Shown: positions 44,758 through 55,079 of the stretch, piece after piece
Numbering within the stretch: the stretch's first letter is position 1
Layout of the letters: every line of letters begins with the position of its first letter
Assembly: GCA_026826555.1 (NCBI GenBank)
Contig: JAKSZT010054573.1
Coordinates: 2,374,577-2,438,576 of the forward strand
Length of the DNA: 64,000 bases
Origin: Tolypeutes matacus
Lineage: Eukaryota > Chordata > Mammalia > Cingulata > Chlamyphoridae
Direction of reading: 5' to 3'
Notes under the pieces: model-generated
The model's database searches: none
The model's input: only the letters and a program-made list of their open reading frames with translations
Told to the model about the DNA's origin: nothing
Program-made: the position numbers and the translations under genes

Positions 44758-45062
44758 GTGCAGTGGGAGACTTGACACAGAAGAGGAGAAGGCAACGTGA
44801 AGAGTGAAGCAAGGCCCTATGCTGCAGGCTTCGAAGATGAAAAAGGGGCCACAAGCCAAGGAATGAGCTCTAGAAACTGGAAAAGGCAAGGGCAGAGCTC
44901 TACCCGAGCCTCCGGAGGCAGTCTGGCCCTGCCAACACGTTGAGTTTGGTCCAGTGACCCTGATGACACTGCTTTTGTAAGTCTGACCTCCAGAAATGTA
45001 AGAGGGGAAAAATGTGTGCTGTCAAGTTATCAGAGCAGCCCTGGGAAACCAACACAGGGACA

Positions 45063-45205
45063 GTAAGAGCTGGCATTTACAGGGTCCTTACTACACATGG
45101 GACTGTCCTGTAAATACTTCCCCTGACTCATCCCATTTAAGAGTCACACCGGCTCACCGAGGCGGGAAACTTTACGATCCCCATTTTAGCAAAGGAGAGT
45201 AAAGG
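45063..45205 (-). repeat. MIR SINE fragment
   Basis: Reverse MIR: 'agagctggcatttacagggt', 'ccttactacacatgggactg', 'ctgactcatcccatttaaga', 'gaggcgggaaactttacgat', 'ccccattttagcaaagga'. It directly follows the LTR end. Confidence 0.7.
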
Positions 45206-45672
45206 GGCCCTGGCCTAGGGAACTTGGCTTCTGCTGCAATGAGCGCCATGGGTAAGGAGAGCAAGAGGGTGGCGGACCAATAGTTCCCAAGCCACGAGAC
45301 AGCGCATCCCACTGCAAGCTCTGGGTGGACGGAAAAGAGGCGCAGGGCTGAACCGGCGGCTGGGATAGAAGACAAATGATCTCCATGGCCCCCTAGGCAG
45401 GTCACTGAGCAAAATGACAACATTGCTAATGGGCAGGAGAAGAGTCTAACGTGACAACAATGAGATCATCAATTATTTATCGAATTTTCCATTATTTCAT
45501 GACCATCAAATGAAAATAAATGATCTTAAATATTAGCTAATCACAGTCAGTATTGGCAACCACAGCTAAAAAATCAGTTTCCCCAAGGACTCTTTGTAGC
45601 TAGGTCATTCAGTTCTCAGAACACGTTCTCTAAATGATATTTCGGTTCCCAGGTCAACCCGTGGAAAGGCTT
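45206..45672. other. Unassigned sequence with an AT-rich block
   Basis: 45455-45560 is AT-rich with several TAAT and AAAT motifs ('tcatcaattatttatcgaat', 'gaccatcaaatgaaaataaa') in a locally GC-rich area. It could be a conserved non-coding element, which only cross-species alignment could show. Confidence 0.35.
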
Positions 45673-45673
45673 C

Positions 45674-46478
45674 TGTGGTCAGCAGGATTCCAAAGCACCT
45701 GTCTGCTATTTACTCTTTGGCGCCCAAACCTTGGTGTAATACCCCTCCCCTGAGTGCAGGAAGAAGCCGTGATTTGCTTCTGGCCAACAGGACCTGGCAG
45801 AGGTGACAGGATTTCGCAGGTGTGATGGCCACCAATCAGTCAACTTTGGGTTCATCAAAAGGGGGGAAATCCTGGGTGGGCTTGACCCAGCCAGGCGACC
45901 CTTGAAATGAGACTCCAAGCAGAGGAGACCTTCTCCTGATAAAACAGTCATGTTCTCAAGTACCCGAGGGGAGCGGGGGCCTCTCACAGCGGAGGGTCCC
46001 AGTCCTCCCTCAACCTGAACGAGCGTGGAGGGAGGCCCAGAAGTACCTGAGGGGAGCGGGGGCCTCTCACAGCGGAGGGTCCCAGTCCTCCTTCAACCTG
46101 AACGAGCATGGAGGGAGGCCCAGAAGTACCTGACATGGGTGGTGGCCTCTCACAGCGGAGGGTCCCAGTCCTCCTTCAACCTGAACGAGCATGGAGGGAG
46201 GCCCAGAAGTACCCGAGGGGAGCGGGGGCCTCTCACAGCAGAGGGTCCCAGTCCTCCTTCAACCTGAACGAGCATGGAGGGAGGCCCAGAGCCTCTGAAG
46301 AGCGGCCAGCCCAGAAATACACCTTGACTGCAACCTTCTGAGACCTGAGCTGAGCACACAGCTAGGCCATTTCCCAATTCCGGACCCTCAGAAACTGGGA
46401 GGAGCCAAAGGTGTGTTGTTTTCAGCCACAAGAGTGCGGTCATTTGTTATAGACCCAGCAGGAGAAACCTAAGACCAT
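45674..46478 (+). mobile_element. MLT1-class LTR with four-unit internal array
   Basis: Begins 'tgtggtcagcaggattccaa', continues 'gtgatttgcttctggccaac', 'aggacctggcagaggtgaca', the array, then 'caaccttctgagacctgagc', 'acagctaggccatttcccaa', 'ccctcagaaactgggaggag' and the end 'gtcatttgttatagacccag'. This order is a different MLT1 subfamily from the one at 26643. Confidence 0.8.
45958..46289 (+). repeat. 83-bp tandem array, four units
   Basis: Units at 45958-46040, 46041-46123, 46124-46206 and 46207-46289, each starting 'aagtacc(c/t)ga' and sharing 'ggcctctcacagcggagggt', 'cccagtcctcc', 'tcaacctgaacgagc' and 'tggagggaggcccag'. Units differ by only a few bases. 83 is not a multiple of three, so long frames across it are fortuitous. 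Confidence 0.93.
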
Positions 46479-46479
46479 A

Positions 46480-46940
46480 TCCATCCTCAACTACACATAA
46501 AAATAAGAATAACGCCGTAGAGTTTAACCAGAATGCAAACAAGTCCTTCCATTGGCAGCAGCTATTGGTCATGCCCATGAGATTTTCAAAGGTTTCTCAG
46601 CTCGTCTTTAAGGCAGCCGGCCCTGGTTCTGGCGCCTCTCTCTCTGGTCCCGTGAGCCTCCCACACATACAACCGGCACATCTCCTTCCAGGTCTGCACG
46701 AGGTGGAATTGGGTCTCCATCCCTGCCAACCTAAAACGGTCTGAGTAATGCCTCCTCCAGCTCCAGGCACCCACGGTGATACCTAACTAACTGGCAATTA
46801 GAAGTTCCTGGAATCGATTTCACGTTGCTGACTGTGGTGACACTGCCTGGTAATATGTAAATTATTTCATATGACCCAGACTGCCAAAGAAGGCGAGTGG
46901 CTTTCGTCACCTCTCTGGATGAGTTACGTGCATGAGGTAT
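46480..46940. other. Unassigned sequence
   Basis: Nothing recognised. Confidence 0.5.
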
Positions 46941-46944
46941 GGCA

Positions 46945-47110
46945 ATATGGCGGGGTGACAAACTCTCGAGCCCAGCAGTATCCCTAGAAGCTTGGGCTCA
47001 GTTTTCCTACCTGTCAAATGGGACCCAAAGAACACATTTCCCAGGGTTGAAGTGAGAAAATAATGAAATGCGGCCAAACATGTGAACGTGCTTTCCATAA
47101 ATATAAGGCA
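46945..47110 (+). repeat. MIR SINE fragment
   Basis: 'cttgggctcagttttcctac', 'ctgtcaaatgggacccaaag', 'ttgaagtgagaaaataatga', 'aaacatgtgaacgtgctttc' and 'ataaatataaggc' follow the 3' half of MIR. Confidence 0.6.
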
Positions 47111-47162
47111 CCACTCAAAGTTAAACTAGTGTGATTCCATAGGGCACATCATCGGCTTAGAC

Positions 47163-47402
47163 CCAGCAGTTCTCAACCAGGGGCCACTTCTCCCCTGGGG
47201 TACACTTGGCTCAACCAGGGGCCACTTCTTCCCTGGGGTACACTTGGCAATGTATTTGGTTCTTACAACTGGGAGATACTCCCGGCAGCTCCTGGGTGGA
47301 GGCCAGGGATGCAGGTAAACCTCCCTCAATACATAGGACAGCCCCTAAAACAAAGAACTCTTGGCCACAAACATCAATATTGCCAAGGCTTAGAAACCCT
47401 GG
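47163..47402 (+). mobile_element. MER20 with a 38-bp internal tandem duplication
   Basis: Starts 'cccagcagttctcaaccagg' and ends 'attgccaaggcttagaaacc'. The segment 47172-47209 is repeated at 47210-47247 with one difference ('cttctcccct' versus 'cttcttccct'). The rest ('gaggccagggatgcaggtaa', 'cataggacagcccctaaaac') follows MER20 order. Confidence 0.88.
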
Positions 47403-47405
47403 CCT

Positions 47406-48212
47406 GGATGGACCCGAGAGAGCCAAAGAACAAGTTTCCTTTCTTCTTAACGAACCCAAAAAGGACCAGATTTTTTTTAAGGGTATCATGTATTTGGCTT
47501 TTCCAAAGTCAAGACATGCCTTTCGGCTTAGTATCTCAAAGCCATAGAATCCCCACTTTGCATCGACAGGTACCCCAGTAGATTTGCACCTTCGGTGCAC
47601 CGGGCTGGGAAGGAGGAAGCAAAAGCTGCTTACAGCAGGGCAGTGATGGAAAGGCACGGATATTCTGCCCTACATTTCCAGCCAAGTTTAGCTTCCTGCA
47701 TGTTCTAGTGTTATGGCAAAGCTTAGAGAGTGCAGAAAAGTAATGATATTTTAAGTGGCGGAAGCTGCTTCAGAGGAGGTTTGGGAGCATAAGATGATAC
47801 CCTACTGGGAAAAGACTAGTATAATCACCATCTGATGCTCAAAGTTACTGTCAGTTGAAAACAGACCCTTTTCTATTTGAAAACACAAAGCCCAGGTCAC
47901 AGTATTGAAAGGAAACTTTTGGGGCTGGATGTGTTTTGGAATTCAGAATTTTTTGGATCTTAGAATGTAAGGGTAAATATATCATGTAATGTCCAATGCC
48001 TTGAGAAAAGTCCAGACAGCAATAGGCAACCACACATTTTAATAGTTCTGCAGTGAAACAAAATGGATACTCACATTCAGTGAGACTTAAACTCAGCCTC
48101 AGGTTACTCAGTTCGGAACTGGTTTCTCTGCCATAGATGAACAAAACTACTTTTGATTTTCTGAGCTGATTTGATTTTCGGTTATAGGCAAAGGATTGCA
48201 AACATGCATTTA
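47406..48212. other. Unassigned sequence
   Basis: A 148-codon minus-strand frame (47211-47657) runs from unique sequence into MER20 and has no domain. Nothing else recognised. Confidence 0.45.
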
Positions 48213-48217
48213 TTTAT

Positions 48218-48307
48218 TATTATTATTTTTAGGAGGTACCGGGGATTGAACCCTGGACCTTGTACGTGGGAAGCAGGTGCTCAACCACTGAGCTACATCC
48301 ACTCCCT
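48218..48307 (-). mobile_element. DAS-type SINE (monomer)
   Basis: Complement strand: tail 'ttattattattatttttagg', 'ggtaccggggattgaaccct', 'acgtgggaagcaggtgctca', 'accactgagctacatccact'. B-box and A-box complements are visible. Confidence 0.9.
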
Positions 48308-48620
48308 GGCAAACTGGTATTTTTAAAGGCTTGATGGGGAAAGAAGGTGAGCCGTTCTGGGGGCCAAGAATCAGGCACTGTAAAAGCAGTCTATGCTGAA
48401 TGGGACCTTGGGCATGCCACCTGAACTCAGGTAACTCCAGTTGCCTCCTATGCAAAGGAGGTGGCAGGCAGGGACCCAGGAACTCTTGTCCAGTGGACCA
48501 GGCTGAACACGCTGCAACAGACTCTAGCAGAAGTGCAGAGCTACCTGGTGACTTGAAAAAGAGAATTCTGAAGCCCCATCCTGATTCCCCTGGGCACGGC
48601 GTCCTGCCTGCAAGTCTCTG
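48308..48620. other. Unassigned sequence
   Basis: The segment 48560-48620 ('tctgaagccccatcctgatt') could be a degraded MER5-like tail but is not assignable by eye. Confidence 0.4.
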
Positions 48621-48622
48621 AT

Positions 48623-48797
48623 TCAATGGTTCTCAACAGGGGATGGCTGGCGACGTCTGGGGACGTTTTTGGCTGTCACCATTCAACAGAGTGGTGCTGC
48701 TGGCATCTCGTGCTGGAGGCAGTGGATGATGCTCGGCCCTCCACAATGCACGGGGCGATCTCCGCCACAAATGTCAGTAGCGCTGCACTTGAGGGTG
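48623..48797 (+). mobile_element. MER20 copy
   Basis: 'caatggttctcaacagggga', 'ggcgacgtctggggacgttt', 'ttggctgtcaccattcaaca', 'ggtgctgctggcatctcgtg', 'ccctccacaatgcacggggc' and 'aaatgtcagtagcgctgcac' follow MER20. The part for 'tttgccccccaggggacatt' is deleted. Confidence 0.85.
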
Positions 48798-50280
48798 GAC
48801 GAACTCCTTGCAAAGTCGAACTCCAAGTCCCCTTGTCCATCACCCGAGAAGAAACCTCCCAATCCCGGAGAACCCAGGAGGGACACGGAACCCAGGACCA
48901 CCCACGTGCCATCGCCAGGCTTTCTCCCAAAGCTCAGTCCAGGGTAGTACTCTTACTTAGCCCTGCTCCTTTAATTACTGCCCACACTCTGCTCACAGCA
49001 TCTACCCCGAGTGTCTCTCTCCCTTCTTGGACAACACTTGGGGTGAAATGAGGCGTGTTTCATCACCACTCACAACATCTTCCGTCTTGTAACCCAGGGG
49101 CACTCGGGAAGTGTTTGTTGACTCAGAGTCCAAGTTTTACGGGGCTTAGTTTCCAAACGATGCAGGAATTTTAACGTGAAGACAACAGGGAAACAAAACA
49201 GTGGCGGTGGAATGCTTCTGGAGAGCGTGCCCTGTGATTCTTACCTGCAGACTGCCTGCTGCACTCGCCCTTTTAAGGGATGCCTGGCATTTACTGTTTG
49301 GTTTTAATGCATATAGAAGGAGCCTATCTTTTTTCAAGCCCTGAAAGCTTTTACTTTTCTGTATCCTGATACTATCAGTTGTAATGTTCTAATCTCATTA
49401 TAAAGAATATGGGGCCATTTCTCAGTTGGTGAATATTAATGCCGCTGTTGACACCAGTTCATAGGCATATTCTATCAAGTACTTATCGGTGTGTTTAGCG
49501 AGACAAAGAGTGCCTATAACAAATGCCTATAAAGTGGGTTACTATTTCTATGAAACAGTAACAGTATTGCTGGTTACATCATTTTCAATGAAAATGCCCT
49601 GTGTTTTTTTCAACGCCCCTCTACTTCAATCTGGAAGGGCGAGCACAGAAGGCAGAATTCACGTATATGTGAGCCATGTCGATCCCTAGATAAGAAGCAT
49701 AATTAGCACGAAGTGCACAGCTTCATTCATCTTGCACATTCAGTCAAAAGGGAACACGGAGGAACTACCTGTCAGGGATTACTCTTTAAAAAAAAACCTT
49801 ACATGGGTTTGGTTCGTAATTGGTCGGTCATATACGGCATGCTCTGCAAATATGCGCCCGGATGCTCATTTTCTGTAACTAATATAAATTTTCAGAATAC
49901 TCGCGTTCACAACCACAAACTCAGTCCTCAGTTAGCCCAGTTCCTTTACAGACACAATCTGCACAGGCAAACCCAACCTTAAACAACCAAGCAATAACCA
50001 TCCGATGCTGAAACAAGCCAACGCAGCCTGTTTAGAAACATTTCACCCAGCGGCCCTGAGGATAAACTCAGTGATCTACATCGCGTACCTCTCAATTAAA
50101 TGAGAAAAGAAAATCCACAAAGAAAATTTACAAATATTAAAGCAGAACTACTATTAATTCATTATCAAATTTATTTTTTTCTGAAAAGCAGCTTATAACA
50201 CCAATATTTTGTGGAATAGATTTGATGGCAGGATGCCTTACCTATATCCACTGCATTGTATCTAACTCAGAAGAGTGGTT
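48798..50280. other. Unassigned sequence
   Basis: No gene or repeat recognised. 49380-49480 is a possible conserved non-coding block judged only from the absence of repeat features. Confidence 0.4.
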
Positions 50281-50285
50281 CTATT

Positions 50286-50350
50286 ACTTTTATGTATAAA
50301 AGTACAGTAGTACTTTTATGTATAGCATAACAGTAATTTTATATATAAGG
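50286..50350. repeat. Short AT-rich tandem repeat, about 27-bp period
   Basis: 'tacttttatgtataaaagta' is followed by 'tacttttatgtatagcataa' and then the related 'ttttatatataagg'. About 2.4 diverged units. Confidence 0.7.
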
Positions 50351-50622
50351 CTAATTAATGCAATCTCTCTTTTGAGTAAGCTCTCCTGCAATATAGAGCT
50401 CTTTCATTTTCTCTCCTCTAAGCTCTCTACTATTCTCTTTACCCAGCTTGTGTTTTCAAACCACCAACTTCAATCCAGAAAATGTGACGATTGCTTTCCT
50501 CTCCCCACAGACCTTGTTTCAGTGCAAATGAACAAATGAAAACACATTAGATACCTGGTTGTAGGTGGTTAACGTAACACTAAAAAGAAATATGTACAAA
50601 TGTCCATTTGTCCCTCAAATTA

Positions 50623-50835
50623 TACTTTTTCTTTTAGGTCCGGGGGCCGGAGATTGAACCCGGGACCTCATATGTGGGAAGCCGGCGCTCAACCACTGAG
50701 CCACGTTGTCTCCCCTGAGTTGGTTTTTTCATTTGTTTTGCTTGTTCTTTTTTTTTTTTTAGGAAGCACCAGGAACCGAACCCAGGACCTCCCATGTGGG
50801 AAGCAGGAGTTCAACTGCTTGAGCCACATCGGCTC
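50623..50835 (-). mobile_element. Dimeric DAS-type SINE
   Basis: On the plus strand two complement heads appear: one at about 50637-50718 ('ggagattgaacccgggacct', 'caaccactgagccacgttgt') and one at about 50760-50835 ('aggaaccgaacccaggacct', 'cttgagccacatcggctccc'), joined by a T-rich linker. The near-identical 11-base sequences ccctcaaatta (50612-50622) and ccctcagatta (50836-50846) flank the whole pair, so it inserted as one dimer. Confidence 0.88.
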
Positions 50836-50849
50836 CCCTCAGATTAAAG

Positions 50850-53105
50850 TTTATCTCCCATCTCTAAGACTTAGCTCTTCAACTTAAATTAACTCTTGGC
50901 TGGCATGCTGTTCAGCTATTCCAGAAAGCGGAAGAAATGGACGTCTTTAGACTCCCTTTGAAACAATACAACTAAAGGAAATGCTCCCGGTAGCTGTTTT
51001 CCACCATCGTTTATCTCATCTTAGCCGCTGACAAGCAGAAAAATGCATCCAACTCACCAGTTCTTAGGAGCCTTTCAGAGAGGTCTTCTCACCTGGACAC
51101 TCGGACCCTGGGTGGACCAAGGATCTCCAGGAGCCTTCCAAACGATTTGCCTTCAACCACACTCCAGCCTAAAGCTCACCGTGAGCCGAATAATCATTTG
51201 ACAGCCTCGCAGTTAAACCAGACCATCACTGGGTAATTGGTGAATCTATCATAAAAAAAATATTTAGCGGCATGTGTTTCCCCAGCTGGCCTTCGCCCAT
51301 GCCCCACATGCCTCAGCTATAAATCAGAGGGGTGCTGGACTTCCCTGACTCAACAATAACATCGTAGGAGCTGCAGCTATCAGCTCCAAACACCCAGGGG
51401 CTATCCTTATTTACCTGTCGGTATGCTGGAGTGGGCGAAACACATCAAAACACAGTGCAAGTTCACTCAAAGTGCTTTCTGCAGGCACTGGATTTTGCAT
51501 TTCACCACACACGGCGAGGAAACGGGCAGCGCGCTTAGGAAGAATGCACAGAGGTGGGCTGGCTCATCCCTGGAGCTGCCTGTCTTCCCATCCAGGAGAG
51601 CAAGGGCTGGCAGGTCAGGTGGAGGCCCCAGGCGCTCAGGGCCTGCCAGCTGGTTGGTGACGAGTTACTCACAGACACGCAGCCCAGAGAGCCTCAAGGA
51701 ATTCATCCTATTTGTCAACACCAAGAATTGGGCAACGGCCAGAGCTTCGTGGGTGGAAAGCAGGGAGGTGAGGTGTCCTCCTGGTGCCCAACTCTTAACT
51801 CTGACGAAATAGCAGGGAGCTTTTGGCTCCCCACTTCCACCTTGGGGGAAATGCTACCCCGGAAGAAATAACTTGCTCCACTTCTCTTTCATTTTTTTTC
51901 CCCCCACGTCGTTCATTTTATTTTGTTTAGGGGGGAACAAAAAGTCCAGCCTAATCCAGAGCCTTTGCCTCACTATCCCACTTCTATAAATAATACATTA
52001 TTTTTAATAATTTTGTGTGCCTCTGGCTCTTGGTAGGCGCTTGAATAATTAATAGATAATGAAGCAGGTGCTAATATATTTTCCATTCTTAATAGTCACT
52101 AAGGGTTATACTGCAGAGATGTCTAAAAGAATATATATTTTATTATGAATAAGGTTGGCTTGGATACAAAGAAAAGGTCATGCATGCTTGGTCTCCCAGG
52201 GTCTCCATGAAATGTACTCACTGGAGGATGCGTTATACCAGCTGCTGGCCAAAAGTCCAGCAGGCCCCACAGTGCTTCTGGGCTGGGATGCTTTCCATCT
52301 CAAGATTAGACGTCCCGCACGATCGTCTGCAGTTCAGTTCTGGGGTAACACTGCTCCTCTCCCCAGCCCTCGACTAGGCCTGGTTTTGGGGGTCTTGGCA
52401 GGGAGTGGGGAGCGGAGCTTCCCGCTCTCTGGTTTCCCACCTCCCTCCTCCCTGCCACCTTCTGGAGGCCTCTGCCTCCGGGGGCTGTACAAGGCGGCCC
52501 AAAGCCTTTCTCCGAGGTCACCCTCTCTCTGGCGGGCGCTTTCAGAGGTTCTGGGCAGCCACCCCATCTTCCCTTCCTCCAGCCACTGCCCGCTCCAGCC
52601 CTGGACTTCTGGGGGTCCCCCCACGTCATCTCCCCGCAGGGAGCCCCAGTGTCTTGCAGAACAGAAGTCCCTGGGGCTGCAAGCCCTCTCTTCCTCCACC
52701 TGGGCCTCCCGTGGCCTCTGGGCGATTCTAGGAGCACCTCTCCCGCCTGCAAACACAGGCCGGTCAGCGCTCACAGGCAGAGTCAGGCGCCAGCCCCTGG
52801 GGGCATCAGGGCTGCAGGATTAAGCTCACTGAGAAGGCCCCCCAAGGCCTCACTAGGCTGGGGTGAAGACAGCCACACACCACCCCCTGGCTGGGAGCCC
52901 ACCTCAAGGCCGCAGAAAGCTCTTTACAACCCCCTCCTCCCCTATTTTCCATCCTTCACGTGAGGCCAAGGAGCCCACCAGGTTCTCAGCTCTCTTCTGA
53001 AATTGTATCCTGCCAATGCTGGATGCAATTGGACCTCACCCAAACGTTTCTTTTGAGTTAGCATCCTGGGCCTCTGGTCATCATTTGTCTTAGTGTAAAG
53101 AGTGC
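50850..53105. other. Unassigned sequence, GC-rich in its second half
   Basis: 52155-52823 holds the longest frame of the window (222 codons, plus strand), but overlapping frames of 146-148 codons occupy the minus strand of the same GC-rich DNA, and it shows no domain. 51950-52140 is an AT-rich block with TAAT motifs. No repeat recognised. Confidence 0.45.
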
Positions 53106-53107
53106 CT

Positions 53108-53243
53108 GCGAGTTGGACAGATATGAATTCCATCCTGGCTCCAGCACTTCTAGCTCAGCTGGGGCATCTAGGAGCTTAGGGATTGGACAGATATGAATTC
53201 CATCCTGGCTCCAGCACTTGCTAGCTCAGCTGGGGCATCTACG
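53108..53243 (+). repeat. MIR fragment with a ~70-bp internal duplication
   Basis: 'ttggacagatatgaattcca', 'tcctggctccagcactt' and 'tagctcagctggggcatcta' occur at 53113-53170 and, nearly identical, at 53183-53241. The block resembles the MIR core 'gaatcctggctctgccactt-actagct'. Confidence 0.7.
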
Positions 53244-53245
53244 AC

Positions 53246-53770
53246 ACACTCACCACTCCTTCTCCCCTGCGAGTTAGCTACTGGCAGTTTCTGAGAAAAG
53301 CACAAGTGGCCCTGCCGAGCACAAAGGAGGAAGCAGAGACGAGCTGAGTGCAGGAACTGCCTAGCCATACCCCTTTTCCTGGGCTTTGGGGTCTGGGCAG
53401 GTGTTCCAAGGCCCCAGCTGTGAGCTTGGGTGGAAATTCTGCAAAGAGCTTGCACAATATGCACAGCAGCTAGAAATAGAGAGAGCCACACCGCGGGGGC
53501 TCAGGGTCCTTCTCCTCCACTTGAAGTGGGGCGTGTGTGTCGGGCATGCCAAACACCCTTCAGAGGCCTTCCTGAGGCACCCTCCGCGATGGATAAACCC
53601 CTGCTGCTTCTCCTGGCCGCTGCTCTGTGAGCAATAAAGCCAACAACTGGCTTTAACACAACTGTGTGCTCATCTCTCCAGGGTCGAAAGCCTGCCAGGT
53701 GTCCACCAAACCTCAAGGGAGCAACGGGGTGTTGGGACTGGACGTCCGTGCTGCTGAGTGGGTGACAGCC
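53246..53770. other. Unassigned sequence
   Basis: No gene recognised; frames on both strands overlap at 53361-53716. Confidence 0.45.
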
Positions 53771-53774
53771 ATTC

Positions 53775-53892
53775 TCTGGGAACTGGGAGACCCCGGGCCC
53801 CCCTCAATCAACATCTCCCCACCTTGCAAGCTCTGCGACTTGGAAAAGTCCTTAACCTCTTCAATCATCTGCAAAGCAGACATAAAATTACG
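53775..53892 (+). repeat. MIR SINE fragment
   Basis: 'gcaagctctgcgacttggaa', 'aagtccttaacctcttcaat', 'catctgcaaagcagacataa' match the MIR 'ctgtgtgaccttgggcaagt' through 'catctgtaaaatggg' core. Confidence 0.65.
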
Positions 53893-53894
53893 TT

Positions 53895-54550
53895 CCAGGC
53901 AAGGTTATTGATTGGGGAGGTGACAGGCCAGGGCGCATGGCTGGCATGTAAATAATGCTTTTTTGAGCAGTTTTCAGAGTACAGAAGTGAAAAGATTTCA
54001 CTCTACAGAACGACATAGAGGTCGTGAAAAGCAGGGGCTTTGTTTTATTAATCCGTGTAGGTGCTTGAGGAGATTGTTGCAGGGTGAAGCTATCCGAGGT
54101 GGAGCATTCCGATAGCTTGAATGCCAGCAGAACACTCTCACTAACATAGGGCATCTGTTCTTACTTTGGACTTACGGAGGAAGAGCATAATGGGACCCCG
54201 CTTTGTGGAAAACTCTGGAGTGATGCAGGACAAGGGCACTGATGCAGGCGTTCAAAGGTTAGTGAGCAGAGACTCATTCTCGAGACAGAACAGGCATCCA
54301 CTGTGTGAGCACAGGCTGGGCAACGAGGCCGCGAACCAAGGAGCAAGCATCTCCGTGCAACTGTGCAACTGGGGCCAGGGAAACATGGCACCTGCAGAGG
54401 GGACCCGGGCTGACCCTGGACCTGCATCGAGGTTCTCTGAGCCATACGGAGAGACCCAGAACCCACTGTGCAGACTTCACCTTGTGTGTCAGCAACGTCA
54501 CAGGGGAAACGCATGTGGCTCTGTGTACATATGGGGTAGGCTCTCTCTCA
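53895..54550. other. Unassigned sequence
   Basis: A 151-codon plus frame (54166-54621) and overlapping minus frames were inspected and not supported. Confidence 0.45.
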
Positions 54551-54554
54551 TGAA

Positions 54555-54888
54555 TTCAGCTGTGTGCCCCCAACACACATGCTCAAGTCCTGACAGAGCT
54601 TTAGAAGAGGTAATTAGTTAAGACGAGGCCAAACTGGACTAGCGTGGGCCTGATCCCATTCAGCTGGGGTCTTCTAATAAGAAGAGGAAATTTGGACGCG
54701 ATGCAGACACAGAGAATGCCATTTGATGATGGAAGTTTGCGGGGATGCCACGTGGGGATGGAAGCAGAGGTTGGCAAGCCAAGGAAACCAGCGCTCTCAG
54801 AAGGCACGGAAGGCAAGGACTCTGCCTTATGGATTTCACTGGACGCACCGCTCTGCCAACACCTTGGTTTCGACTTCTGGATCCCAGA
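54555..54888 (+). mobile_element. MLT1-class LTR, 3' end missing
   Basis: 'attcagctgtgtgcccccaa', 'catgctcaagtcctgacaga', 'gaggtaattagttaagacga', 'cttctaataagaagaggaaa', 'caacaccttggtttcgactt', 'ctggatcccagagg' give the order of an MLT1A-like LTR up to the 'cagcctccagaactg' area, where family C begins. Confidence 0.65.
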
Positions 54889-55077
54889 GGGAAGGCACAC
54901 AGCTTCATGAAATCGACACCCCCTCGGCGGGTCCTGTCTGGGAAGATATTAAAATCTGTTTCTCCAATGCAGCATAGCTACACTCATTTACAACTCCTCT
55001 ACTCACTCCTTTTATCTGAACCTATGTCTTCAATATACCTGTTAAACAGGTTGCTCAGAGACTTCCATCTTCACCTT
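54889..55077 (+). repeat. Unnamed repeat C, copy 1
   Basis: Aligns with 56538-56722 over about 185 bases: 'ggcacacagcttca-gaaa', 'cg-gtcct-t-tgggaa-at', 'attaaaatc-(t/a)tttctc', 'acctgttaaac' and 'cttccatcttcacc' versus 'ctcacatctttacc'. I do not recognise the family. Confidence 0.7.
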
Positions 55078-55079
55078 GT

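Larger units (their letters stand above)
43208..45058 (+). mobile_element. MLT1-class LTR carrying two younger insertions
   Basis: The LTR is seen in three pieces: 43208-43283 ('agctggacaatggcccccaa', 'aggtcctaatctctggaact'), 44181-44300 ('tatggcaaaggggccttggc', 'gatcttgaaatgggcgagaa', 'gacctgggtgggccctaaat') and 44758-45058 ('aaggggccacaagccaagga', 'ctctagaaactggaaaaggc', 'tctgacctccagaaatgtaa', 'gggaaaccaacacagg'). Rejoined they follow the usual MLT1-class order. Confidence 0.8.

Noticed and set aside
45958..46341. Repetitive proteins from the 83-bp array
   Set aside because: The unit length is not a multiple of three, so each unit is read in a different frame; this is a non-coding array in an LTR.
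52155..52823. Longest open frame of the window, 222 codons on the plus strand
   Set aside because: GC-rich DNA keeps long frames open on both strands here (146-148 codons on the minus strand). No domain, splice pattern or conserved motif was seen.
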